Below are positions 53,621 to 64,000 of a DNA stretch of 64,000 bases, in pieces. A program made the position numbers and the translations under genes. The stretch lies in assembly GCF_032854445.1 (NCBI RefSeq), contig NC_088295.1:33884510-33948509 (forward strand). Direction: 5' to 3'. How positions within the stretch are numbered: position 1 is the first letter of the stretch; every line of letters starts with the position of its first letter. The DNA comes from Liolophura sinensis. Taxonomy: Eukaryota > Mollusca > Polyplacophora > Chitonida > Chitonidae. Under the pieces are notes generated by a model that did not search any database, had not been told where the DNA came from, and saw nothing but the letters and a program-made list of their open reading frames with translations.

Positions 53621-54775
53621 CTAGCTAGTGCTGTTCCCAGAACATGTCAGGTTGGTCGGACTACGAAAGCTCTCCCAGATTTGGGTTACGTTTTGAACAT
53701 TAGCGAGTTCAATAAAAGCTCTTTGAGTAAAACGGCGACAGTATTTGGGATTACAGGTCCATGTAGACAAGCTTTTGATGGAGACACCTGCCGCCTGGCG
53801 GACAATACCAGTGATAAACACATCCTCCATGGACAAATACGGAATATATTCCGACAAGTGGAATAACTTCCCAATCAGATTGTTCGGAATGACGTAGTAG
53901 TTACCAAATATATACGGTGGATATCTGTCCGGTGGGTATTCCTCCACTGACACTCTCCATTTTAGAGTCCCGTTCCTCGGGACGGTGGAACCTTTGCGTT
54001 TACTTCCAAATACAAAGTCCGTTGAACTTCGCTTCAAGACATCAATAAGCCATGGCAGGTTTATGACCGTATCTTCGTCGTTCTTCAGCAGGTATTTTGC
54101 ATCAGGACAAAACTGAGTCGCCCAGTAGAGAGCTGACATGGATTTAATGGTTAAGTTTTTGTAACTGTCCACAAAATCGACCAACACAATGTCGCCATAC
54201 ACTAAGCTTTCGTTTTTTAGCATAGCAAATACATTTGCATTGTCTGCTTTCACCGTAGAAAACAAACTGGAGTTATGTCTTAGCCCAAACAAGAAGATGA
54301 GTTTCATCACTGGTAGTGTGGTATTGTCAGCCCATTCACCCGTTTTCACCACACTTCCCCAAGTCTGTCGAATAACCTTGCGATTCTTCTGGTGGTCGTA
54401 GACAGATGGTACCACAATCAGCAGAAACGGGGATTCCCCTTGACAAATATCTCCACCGTCAATCAGAAATGAGTATCTGTAAGGGTTGACTTTAGTTTTC
54501 GCGGGAATCAAATAAGGATGCGTGGCATTTTTTCTTACCATAATGTGTCGCCGTTTGTTAATGAACTGTATAAAGTTTTGTGAGCGGCTGTCAAAGATCT
54601 GGACTACTTGACCTGCCCGCATTTGCTTACTGTCCTCCACTGCTGGCATCCACAAAACACGTCGAGTTTTGGATTGTGTGTCAGGTACACCTCTCCAAAT
54701 CAAATAAACAATTAACATGAACGAGAATGGGATGACCGCATCAAAAACCGCAAGCAGAAGCCTATTTCTAACCAT
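53621..54775 (-). CDS. GT31 beta-1,3-galactosyltransferase-type enzyme, copy F, with 11-residue insertion
   Basis: 384 residues from the ATG at 54773-54775 (MVRNRLLLAVFDAV), with membrane anchor at about residues 7-28. Catalytic motifs: KVIRQTWGS, FLFGL, YGDIVLVDFVDSYKNLTIKS, KNDEDT, YPPYIFGNYYVIP and SMEDVFITG. After FLFGLRHNSS it reads LFSTVKA and then DNANVFAMLKNES, where E has only SAFSILKNES and D only NANVFTMLKNES. The extra 33 bp (about 54245-54277) looks like an E-type segment joined in frame to a D-type segment. No internal stop, so it is presumably functional. Golgi type II enzyme; substrate unknown. Confidence 0.92.
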   Translation of the reverse strand: MVRNRLLLAVFDAVIPFSFMLIVYLIWRGVPDTQSKTRRVLWMPAVEDSKQMRAGQVVQIFDSRSQNFIQFINKRRHIMVRKNATHPYLIPAKTKVNPYRYSFLIDGGDICQGESPFLLIVVPSVYDHQKNRKVIRQTWGSVVKTGEWADNTTLPVMKLIFLFGLRHNSSLFSTVKADNANVFAMLKNESLVYGDIVLVDFVDSYKNLTIKSMSALYWATQFCPDAKYLLKNDEDTVINLPWLIDVLKRSSTDFVFGSKRKGSTVPRNGTLKWRVSVEEYPPDRYPPYIFGNYYVIPNNLIGKLFHLSEYIPYLSMEDVFITGIVRQAAGVSIKSLSTWTCNPKYCRRFTQRAFIELANVQNVTQIWESFRSPTNLTCSGNSTS

Positions 54776-55030
54776 ACTTTTACCCGTAAAAAGTTTTCAC
54801 AGAAGATCTCCTATTGCCCTTTTTGTGACTTCTATGGTACACGTCTGTCTGGTACACGTTTGTAGGTGACACGTTTGACAGTGATATAGATTTTCTAGTT
54901 ATAACTAGTTATAACCATACTTTTATCCGTAAAACGTTTCGACAGAAGATATTACATTTCTTTTTCTGTCTTGTATGAAGGTAATACACGTCTGTATTAT
55001 TGACAAACACTGACATAGATTTTCATTACC
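54770..55030. repeat. Tandem duplication of about 140 bp covering the GT31 F start region
   Basis: 54770-54897 and 54913-55030 share AACCATACTTTTAnCCGTAAAA, ACAGAAGAT, ACACGTCTGT and GACAnnGATATAGATTTTC-type blocks. The copied segment includes the reverse-strand start codon (CAT) of F. Confidence 0.75.
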
Positions 55031-55179
55031 ACAGGTGTTCAAATCATCACAGCCTATAAATGAGTCGTACCGGTAGATGTACAACGTAGCAATTCAACTC
55101 TTTATCACGTACATCCAGTATCTTTATATTATTAGTTTGGACGCGACTCACTTGCTCAGGAGGATAAAACTTAGCACAG

Positions 55180-55395
55180 TCGCATGGTAGCGGGTTGGCC
55201 CTTAGCCAATGAGGTCACAGGCTCGAATCCAGCGCCTGCTAGTGCAGCCTTTTGGGAGATTTGACCGGTGGTCATTGCCCGAGTAAAGCCCGCTCATAAA
55301 CATAACCTCCGTTAAATATTTATGTATTTATTTGATTGTTGTTTTACGCCACATTAAGGAATTTCACTTGTACCATGTCGGTCAGTTCAGTGGGG
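55180..55395. repeat. tRNA-like SINE head followed by SINE family 1 tail fragment
   Basis: GCATGGTAGCGGGTTGGCCC and, about 25 bp on, AGGCTCGAATCC have tRNA A- and B-box form and spacing (plus strand). 55319-55395 is a degenerate reversed family 1 tail (TTATTTGATTGTTGTTTTACGCC). The acceptor stem does not pair well, so this is not a working tRNA gene. Confidence 0.5.
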
Positions 55396-56595
55396 GTAGG
55401 AAACCTGAGAGGCAATAATAAACCACCCACACTGGACAAGTTACTGACAAACATTCCCCGCGATTGACGTATACCAATAAAGTGAAGAAATAAATGAATG
55501 AACATGCAGAAACCGCGATACACCCCGTGTGGGGAAAGGAGAAGGGGAGATCACTCTGAAGAACAGATGTGATCAGTGACTTGATGCACACATTTGCAGC
55601 GGTATATTTTTCAAATTGTTACATCAATATTTTTAATTTATAAAGAACATGACGTCTGAAGAAAGTCAATCACATTAAATCTAAAGTCGTCAACAGATGA
55701 GTGGGATTAAATAGGTTTACATGTAGGATTATGTCAAAGATACTTAGTATATTGATAAATACTATGTATTCGATTTTCAAAGTTGCGACCTATCAAATGT
55801 ATTTTGGATACAACATTGTTGAATGCTGGTTGATATTTTCTTTGAAGCAAATAATAATTCAAGAATTATGAAGCTGGTGGAAATTTAGAGCGGTATTCCG
55901 AGACTTAAAAGTGAAAGAATTCGGCGTTATACTATATTATACACTCACAAGAATTAACATAGACCGTACGTCCTTTATCTGATTTCTACCCTTATTACAT
56001 CTGTAATTAAATCTCGCGGAAAAGTAGTACAATTTCGTGATTGTACGTCAGCCTGATAGTGATTTTACCTTAATATATCTTAAAATTTCTTTTCCCATGC
56101 GTTTCCCATAACGTGGCTCAAGGCGTTACCTCGCGCCGTTCCATAATTATCTTCTTGGTTTCAAACAGATAATTTCGTCAGAGGCGGGAAAGTCTCTTGT
56201 AGATGTTCCAAACTACTTCTTTTATAAGCCAATGTATGGAACCAACTTCGGAAGCATTTTTTTAAAACATTGTGTAGTCATGCTCAACGCATTCTCAAAA
56301 AGAAATATTAATTATGGGAACAATCAGTTCTCTGAAGTTAGCACGCAATCCGCCGTAGCCGCAGATATCAGCATATGAGTCCCAGGGAAACGTCCCTGGA
56401 ATATTACATGATCAAAACACTGGGGATCTGTCTACAGTACACAAGAAACACTTGTGATGTTTGAAGACAAAGTTATGTTCTTTCAAGCAAAAGTCATATT
56501 TGAACAAGTTCATCTTGTTTGTGATTTATTTTTGTGTACATCACACTTATTTAACGCTTGTTTGCATTTCGCATATAACGAGAACAGGGGTGAGC
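55396..56595. other. Intergenic region, nothing recognised
   Basis: AT-rich non-coding DNA. I see no gene, RNA or clear repeat. Confidence 0.5.
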
Positions 56596-56870
56596 GGGGG
56601 GATCTCTATGGTCGAGGTGCTTTGCATGCCTGCGCAGCGCAACGACCCAGGAGCCTCTTACCAGTGCTGTGAGTTCATGTCCAGCTCAATGTGGCTTACT
56701 CTTTGGTCGTACGTGGGAAGGTCTGACAGCAATTGGTTGTATGTTTTTCCTGGTCTGTACCCGGATTCCTTCCACCATCATGCTGGCCGCCGTCGGACAA
56801 GTGAAATACATTTCAGTGAAACAGCAAATAAAATAAATAAAATATCAAATAAATAAATAAATATCACAAG
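56596..56870 (+). repeat. SINE family 1, diverged near full-length copy
   Basis: Head GGGATCTCTATGGTCGAGGT, B-box GTGAGTTCATGTCC, CACCATCATGCTGGCCGCCG, and an A-rich tail (AAATAAAATAAA). The tail proper is damaged. Confidence 0.85.
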
Positions 56871-57758
56871 AGCGTGCATGTATCTCTTACAATGTGCCAA
56901 TAGACTATTATCGACTAATGACTGATCATACAAGATGCAATCATAGCGTGGAAGATCTATGGCCCTGTGCTTTGTAAGGATGTATCTAATTCCATTTTAT
57001 CCGGGGTTAAGGGTAGTAAAAACACGATCGTCGCTGTGTTTTTATGTACAGTCGCTATAAAAGCATAATCGTGATACTTATATAGCTTTTCTGGATTTAC
57101 ATCAGGATATTGAGCAAAATATAAATATGGGACTTTAAATGTTTGAACAGTAAGTGTTGTTGACTAAGTACCGGTACTTGGATTTGTCGCACTGGATATA
57201 AAAAGACTGCAGAATTGACAGTAAAACCAGAGCAACGATGTGGTGGTTGAAAAAAAAATAGGAAAACGAATATTTTGGCATTGCCGTCAGCGATAGTCTA
57301 TTTCTTGGATTTGCGTGATTTTCAGCATTCCATTTTGCTTGAGTATTTCTGTAGAGTTTACTTGGTGTTTATTTAGTACAGCCATACAGGGCTTACTGAT
57401 GGCTAACGGAGAGGTACACATGGGTTTTTTCTCTATGCTTCAACATGGGGTGGCCGTTTTGTTTTAGCTCACACTGGGGTGATCACGTGACCGTCTTACA
57501 GAATGATTGCAGCACTTGCGAACCGTACTTTGGCAGTAATCATCACTGATCAAGAACCGATCGGCTGCGGCGTGACCAACACGTTAGAAAACTGAGCCAG
57601 AGAGTTCTCCCTCCTCATTACGTTTACGTATGGTGTTATGCCTGTTGACTTCTATATTAGATTATGTTCAGGCATTGGACAGGCAATTTGTAGATCTTTC
57701 CCAGTTCAGTATAGGTGCTTGTGGGGCCTTGGTGGCAGTAAACGGCCAATGACGATCG
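56871..57758. other. Intergenic region, nothing recognised
   Basis: No coding frame, RNA gene or repeat stands out. Confidence 0.5.
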
Positions 57759-58056
57759 TGTGTGACCGTTTGATTTTTTTTTTTTTTTTTTGATTGGTGT
57801 TTTACGCCGTACTCAAGAATATTTCACTTATACGACGGCGGCCAGCATTATGGTGGGTGGAAACCGGGCAGAGCCCGGCGAAAACCCACGACCATCCGCA
57901 GGTTGCTGGCATACCTTCCCACGTACGGCCGGAGAGGAAGCCAGCATGAGCTGGTCTTGAACTCACAGCGACCGCATTGGTGAGAGGCTTCTGGGTCACT
58001 ACGCTGCGCTAGCGCGCTAACCGACTGAGCCACGGAGGCCCCTGTGTGACCGTTTG
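57759..58056 (-). repeat. SINE family 1, full length, with perfect 14-bp target-site duplication
   Basis: TGTGTGACCGTTTG at 57759-57772 recurs at 58043-58056. The reversed element (57773-58042) has a poly-A tail (18-20 T at 57775-57793), the complete body and an intact tRNA-like head (GGGCCTCCGTGGCTCAGTCG on the minus strand). It is the least diverged copy here, so probably the youngest. Confidence 0.97.
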
Positions 58057-58092
58057 CGAAATACATGTACGTGTGTACGGGTGTATGCATGT

Positions 58093-58225
58093 ATGTATGC
58101 TTAGGGTTTAACGTCGTACTTAACAATTGTCGCAATCATATGACGGCGATGTGTGTTTGTGTGTATATATATTGTGTCCCCTGCTGCCGCAACTGACGTA
58201 TCATGTCGTAGACACCAGCCAAAAA
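58093..58225 (-). repeat. SINE family 2-like 3' fragment
   Basis: GGGTTTAACGTCGTACTTAA followed by CAATTGT is the reversed SINE 2 tail. ATCATGTCGTAGACACCAGC downstream matches the body fragment at 5270-5425. Confidence 0.65.
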
Positions 58226-59459
58226 AAGAAAAAAGAATGTCTGCATCATTCCAATGGTTCATCTTGCGGATCCGATAACGGTTTCAAGTTAGGGAGATTA
58301 GCATATACATTGTAATGTGTGGTGGTTTAGGTGGGGCCTTTTGTTTTACTCATGAACGCTTGACCGAAGTCGTAATAGGGTATTACTCATACCCCAACAA
58401 ATAAATAAATGAATATATACGTTATCCACGTTACATGGCGCTTAACATACTTACGGGTGGGTCAAACTGGTCAATTACGAAATAAAAACCGACCATGGCA
58501 AGCAGGGGAATGTACATCTGAAAAAGCGAATGCAGTTGGCTAATCGTTAATCTGAACGAGCGTTTTCGTCAACAGTACACAGTGCTCATAAACTCGTACA
58601 CTGCTTTACCAAGCCAGAGCCAAGCGAGAGACTGTCAGGAAAAAAAATAGTTGTTTGTTTCTTTAACTGTATCTAACAATCTATTGCTGTGAACATATTT
58701 TTGACAACTTCATGATTCATGCATAGTATAAATTACGAAGTATATGTAACTGATACAGACAGAGTTACTGGGAGAGGCGGAACTTGGTCTGGCGCTTGTC
58801 AGATGGTATTTATTATGACAGACAAGGATACGTCTGTGTAATGCTGTTGGATTTTGATGTAAAGCAGATGCACATCGTTCAAGATAAGACATCTACAGCA
58901 GGCTATTTGTCTTGTCCAGGACGATAAGCAGGCTTTGGTTTCTTACTTGAAAAACCTAAAGCCGTAGTCAAATACAATATTTTAAGTGACCTTAATACTG
59001 TAGATGTAAATAGAAGTCCCGGTTACCATATTAAAATTTCAAAAAGTGTAGCAATGTCGCAATGCATATGAAAGTCAACATGTAAGAGGACTTAACACAG
59101 CTAAACTGGTCGTGCCTGTAGCCGATGACTTTAAGACTGAGCTGTATACACGACTGGACACAATTGAGAGGAACTTTTATGTTTTTTTATGTTTTTTTTA
59201 TGTTTTAAGTCGGTGGTTCCTTTGCAACCATAAAACCTTTTTGTAACTGCATTTTGATAAAGTATCACATGACCGAATAGTGAATAGTGATTGGGTGCAA
59301 CTATTTGTTACAGAAGGCTGAGAGTCATACACGATTACGACCCAACTCAATTCAGTTGGAACCAGCCTTAGTACTTATAAAAGTACGGCCGAGTATAACT
59401 GTTTGCGCCAATTAGAGCGCTTGGGACCCGATGCAATGGTTAGGTTGAGTTGAGTTGAG
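58226..59459. other. Intergenic region, nothing recognised
   Basis: No gene. Three (A)TGTTTTTTTATG-like repeats lie near 59179-59207. Confidence 0.5.
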
Positions 59460-59945
59460 TCTTAAGCTCTTACCACCGGCCTCGTGGCCTTATGGCTATA
59501 GGGTCGGGCTCCCGAGCAGAAGATTGTGGGTTCGAGTCCCATTAAGGTCGAAAATAACGAAGTTTTTGACCGGCCCGGATAGCACGGTTGGTAGAGCGTC
59601 CGCTTCGGGACCGGTAGATCCAGGATCAATCCTTGATCGAGTCACACCTAAGACTTTAAAAGAGGAAGTTGTAACTTCCTCGCTTGGCGTTCAGCATGAA
59701 GGGGATAGTGCAACGACTGGTTGACCCGTATCAGTATAATGGCTCGGGCGGGGCCGCTTACTTGCCTTCGGTAAGTCGTCTCAGTGAAGCAACACTAAAT
59801 AAAAGAGCGGTGGAAATCCGTCCTGCAACAAGGAGGCACATTACACGTACATGCACCCTAATGATTCCTTCGTCGTCATACGACTGAAAAATTGTTGAGT
59901 ACGACGTTAAACCCCAAGCACTCACTCACTCACTCTTAAGCTCTT
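59460..59945 (+). repeat. SINE family 2 with two tRNA-like heads, full length, 12-bp target-site duplication
   Basis: TCTTAAGCTCTT at 59460-59471 recurs at 59934-59945, flanking 59472-59933 (462 bp). Head 1 (about 59475-59552) has GTGGGTTCGAGTCCCAT, a good T-arm, and a mostly pairing acceptor stem. Head 2 (about 59570-59650) has GGATAGCACGGTTGGTAGAG, an A-box, and GGATCAATCCTTGATC. The body contains GAGGAAGTTGTAACTTCCTC, a hairpin, then TAAGTCGTCTCAGTGAAGCA, TGTTGAGTACGACGTTAAAC and a (CACT)n tail. Confidence 0.93.
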
Positions 59946-62900
59946 GTGTATAGCGAGCTTAACATTGTCAACTGCTAAAAGGCCCAGCGCCACGACGTCG
60001 TTTTGCTGGAAACCAATGTATTTTGCGGCAAACCATGTCAGCTGTCGAACGACCACTCCTTAGGTTGTCCTAAAGCTTTAGCGCGGGGAATTCTCAAATC
60101 CCACGAGGCCTGTCTACAAGAACAGATTATCTTTTTGACACAATACGCATGTCGGGTTTTCTTATGGCAAACAATAAGCTTAATTGGAAAAGTCCAATCC
60201 CGTCGCATAGTCCCTTTCATGTTGGAATACAAAACAGTACAGCATTTTAGGAAGATTTTAAAATTGCCAAGGGAACCATCAGGCTTTCTGTTTTAATGTC
60301 GACTGCATCCGATCTCCTAACAATTGGTCCCTTGAGTTACTGCTTTTATAGTGGTGGCTTTTCGGAGACTTGTGGTAGAACGGTCAATAGGAGATCATAT
60401 TTAATGCTCGTCAAGAGGATTTGTTCAGACGAAACCGATTACCGGAATCACTCAATAATAGGTGTGGTCTCACAGCACACGATCCTCACCACAGTTCCTT
60501 TGAATACGGCGTCTATTTTTGTAGCCGGGTCGTCGCTAAGAAACTAAATAGGCTATTAACACTTTGACATTTACAAAACTGAAGGGGTAGATTAGGACAT
60601 AAGAGCTGCAGGTCCTCTGTTCGACATTTACAAAGATTTCTCCACATTTTATACAAGTTAATAAGAGGTATGATTTGGAAAACGAGTACTTCCGATTCAC
60701 ATTGTTCCACCATCAATGTATAAACTATTAATGCCCCAAACACGTCAAATCTCAAACTGACCTTTGTATAATAAAATGACTTTTCTGCATAATGTATATC
60801 TAAATCAAATGAATAGTTACGGTCATAGATTTAACCGACCATGATCCTCATCTAAGTGCTGCGAATATCACTTTGATCCAGTCCAGACGAGCTAAGTATA
60901 AGTACCTCTGCTGGTTTATTTCAATACCCAAGGCAATTACACTATAACTTGCATAAAAACGGCTGAATTAGCGCTGCTAATAATCTATCAAAGCAGCAAA
61001 AAGGCCTAGATAGTTTTGTGTAAGTTATTAATATTAAGTTAGTAATATTAAGGGGATTGTCTTCTTGAGGAATTTTGTCTGAGGAGTGGTGCGTTCGGCG
61101 GAAACATTATCGGGGCTCTTGCGCCGATTGATTATGAAGTGATACTATTTCGTCAACAACACTATTTTGAACCGCTTCGCCGCGGTCACCAGAAAAGGTT
61201 TGGTAATGATTTGGACGAATATAAAAAGAGATCTGAGAACAAACCAGTCTTCCCTGACAACCCATCTTTGTGAATTAGCCCATAGAGCTGCGCGTCTGCT
61301 TATAAACGTATAAACGACGCATTATTAACAAGTGGGACCGTACTGACATCAGTAAACGGTACTGGAATTTTAAATTCGCCACTTTCTTTAGTTACAACCA
61401 CGTGGGCTAATGTTAAATTGTTCAAACAATTATTTAAAATCTGATATTTTTTTTAAATTTCAAAATGTTTTTGGGTATATGTATGCTATCATTTGAGAGA
61501 AAAATCTGTTGACGTTAATACAGACATTCATATAATTGTAATACCGATACCGATAACGTTTGGTATAAGTTAAAATATATATGTACTCTGAAGCGAATTT
61601 TTCTCATTACATATATTCCTGTCGACATAGTAGGTTATTTTTATCGCTTCTGACTCACGACTTTCCTGACACGTTCAGTGATTTATCCTTTGTTTCTGAC
61701 CTGTGGATGTACTCAACAATTTTCCACCTATACGATGACGATCAATTTTACTGGTTGAGAATACAGAAGTGACGAACTTCCCAGCGTGTGACGTAGACCA
61801 GTGGTCCACAACGAGCGTAACACAGCACAAACGGCCCTCTAGGCGTTTACTGCCCAGTGTTTCCAGGAACCCTACAAACAGTGAGGACGGACAAAATTCT
61901 CTGTCCACGGCTGGTATTAAAACTGCAACTTGTGTGCCCTATGATTAACAGTGACGCGTTGACGAGTTGAGAAAGTGGCCTTAACATAGCGGACTTTTTA
62001 CCAAGGGGCACTAAACCGGGGGCAAAATTACATTACCGTGACAAGTTTAAGTGGCTAATAATTGAAAACGTTTCCTGCTGTACAACAATCGTTTTTGGAG
62101 AAGACATTACAGATTCCCCATGCATTAGTGTAGTGGATGGTGGAGCTGATGGTATACATCGCCTAGGCTGATAGTTTCGCCGGAATGCTGTTTTGTCACA
62201 GGAACAATAGCGCGGTTTTTTTTTTGGCCAGTTTCACAGTCAGAGAGGTAGCAATCCCTTGGAAAGTCAAGAATTTTCTACAGTTCTCAATCAGGGGATC
62301 ACACACTCAGTCGGGGGTTTTGCACGTTTGTGTATACTAATCACCCTAATGAGTTAGTTAAAAAACGCATAGTTCATATTAATTAACTAATAAAGTTCAG
62401 AATTTGTAAGGTTCATCCTTTAACAATTTTAATTTAGAGAACATATCACCAGTTGCATATCAATCACACCATTGCTCGTGCTAGGTCAGTATACATATAA
62501 AGTTGGCTACATTTTCCTTATGATATGCTGCAAAAGTGGTTCTATGCGCAGTAGTATTATTACTTGCCTGCTTCGTACCATCAAAACGTTTTCGTTACCA
62601 ATAAAACTTGTCCAATAAGAACGATGATTTCAGCTTAGCACCATCTTAGTATTGCTTAGCGACAACATATATTCTCTTCTAACAGGTGATACTATGCTGG
62701 GATTGGCAGACACAGTAGGCCTACATGTAGCTTTAGTTTTCGCCCTCTTTACAACACACGGCAAAAGGCAAAATTTGTGTCATATCTGACACAAATGTCC
62801 ATCACGATCAAGCTTTTACAAGCAGATACGGTAGCTTTAGCTCTTACATTCTCTACACAACACTGCAAATGGGCGTCAAATGTAGATAAGATTTGCCATA

Positions 62901-64000
62901 ATGTGCACTTTGTAATGACAGTCAGTGAGAATGTAAATCTAAGGGGAAGGCTCAGTAAGGGTCCATCAGTTTAGACGCTGTACGCTGAACGTATACACTC
63001 AAGAGAGAGAAACTTTGATAAACGCTTTCATGGAGTTACGCTGCTCTGCTCTGGAATGGTCGAGGAGAATTTTACCCACAGTGGAAGGTATATGAGAATG
63101 TCCACATAGAAATCAAATATTTTTTTTGCTTTTCGTCGGTAAATCTTCAACATAAAAAAGTCAGGTTGCGATTAATAGTCCTCACTGACATTAATTCGCT
63201 TAAAACAACAGTCAATATTCAGATTCTCCCGTCTTGCGTAGAAACCACCACTTGTCTGTTTATGGAGACTGTGAACCATCCTCTCCCAATGCAATCTGGC
63301 CATCGTTCAAAATACTAACCACTACACTGAGCAGTACAGTGATCGGTCTTTGCATGTGGAAAATTGAATTTCTGGGCTAGGACACTAAGTTAAATCGGTT
63401 ATACGCTGACAAGTATGTTTCTTCCGTGAAGATATCTCACGGATCAGTAGTACTGGTTATATCCAATTTGCCGAGAGGTAATACACTCCATCGTGCCTAA
63501 CAAACTGTTTAACTGTAGACAAGAAACTTCATTACTTCTTTATATTCTGCCTCTCCGGAGGTGATCAGGACTGGCAAAGGCTCTAAACCGGAAGTAAGGA
63601 CGTTCTCCTGGATAGGTCTAATCAATTCCAGCTCCACCTCTACTGACTAACAGAAAATCTATCCTCTCACATGTTACTTCTACAGAGTCTTCCACAAATG
63701 ATGGAGACATGTACAAAGCTTTATTGTTATAATTTTTCATTTAATGCAACATTATATCTGAAGTATTTTTTTACATAGTTGAAAACTGCGTGTTTACTAT
63801 TTGCATATAACTGCCTAATTTCTTTCTCTATTCACTTTCTTATCTCTTTGGGTTCTGTAGCTGGTGTTGAAGGCCTCTTGTGGCACAGTAGTTCCTATTA
63901 TATGTTGTGCTTGTCTGTGTTTCTCACTGAAAGCTAAAGTCGATCATCAAATGTAAAAGAGGCTAACCGAAGGCGTTTGTTTGGACCCATGCACGTGGTA
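59946..64000. other. Intergenic region, no gene recognised
   Basis: Short open frames (for example 60003-60296 on the plus strand) have no family resemblance. A reversed SINE 2 tail fragment (GTACTCAACAATTTTCC then ATACGATGACG) lies at 61708-61742. I see nothing else I can name, up to the window end. Confidence 0.45.

Noticed and set aside
53573..53866. Plus-strand open frame antisense to GT31 F
   Set aside because: It is a shadow of the conserved coding sequence on the minus strand. The same applies to 46001-46213, 50912-51100, 51149-51331 and 54189-54401.
59475..59650. Two functional tRNA genes
   Set aside because: They lie inside a SINE bounded by a target-site duplication, and their cloverleaves are incomplete.

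Overview
The window looks like nuclear DNA of an invertebrate animal, most likely a lophotrochozoan and probably a marine mollusc. The evidence is spliced genes with GT-AG introns, AT-rich non-coding DNA, many tRNA-derived SINEs ending in AATA or CACT tails, MITE-like foldback elements, a Tc1-type transposase remnant, many minisatellites and a 200-N scaffold gap. The species cannot be fixed from the sequence. The mollusc call rests on SINE tails that I recall as common in mollusc genomes.

Layout: (1) 1.8-11.3 kb, plus strand: a nine-exon 5-methylthioribose (MTR) kinase gene of the methionine salvage pathway. Exons 1-7 join in perfect phase and carry every catalytic motif. The 3' end of exon 5, including its splice donor and the catalytic HGD loop, has been amplified into nine in-frame 75-bp units. 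(2) 11.3-23.5 kb: no certain gene. There is a possible terminal exon on the minus strand (14799-15026), a cluster of five TGASTCA motifs near 13.1 kb, and two minisatellites of about 66 and 69 bp. (3) 23.5-29.4 kb: a transposon-rich block. Two inverted arms, each with a 40-bp minisatellite at its outer end, flank a Tc1 remnant, a TIR-like pair of ends and a tandem duplication of about 500 bp. (4) 29.4-55 kb: six GT31 (beta-1,3-galactosyltransferase-type) copies. Two are on the plus strand (A intact at 31641-32699; B broken at 36957-38026). Four are on the minus strand (C broken at 43025-44107; D, E and F intact at 45991-47121, 50302-51450 and 53621-54775). (5) 55-64 kb: SINE copies in otherwise featureless DNA.

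The intact GT31 genes each have a single coding exon and encode type II membrane proteins expected in the Golgi. A and B share a 5' untranslated exon and an acceptor just before the ATG, so they form a tandem segmental duplication. C and D form another. The copies show exchange between paralogues: a near-identical core with divergent ends in A/B, an A-like catalytic centre in the D-like copy C, and an in-frame hybrid insertion in F.

The MTR kinase and the GT31 cluster have no visible functional link. The most unusual structure is the exon-boundary minisatellite in the kinase gene. Depending on which donor is used, it could yield proteins with 1 to 9 copies of the catalytic loop, all in frame.
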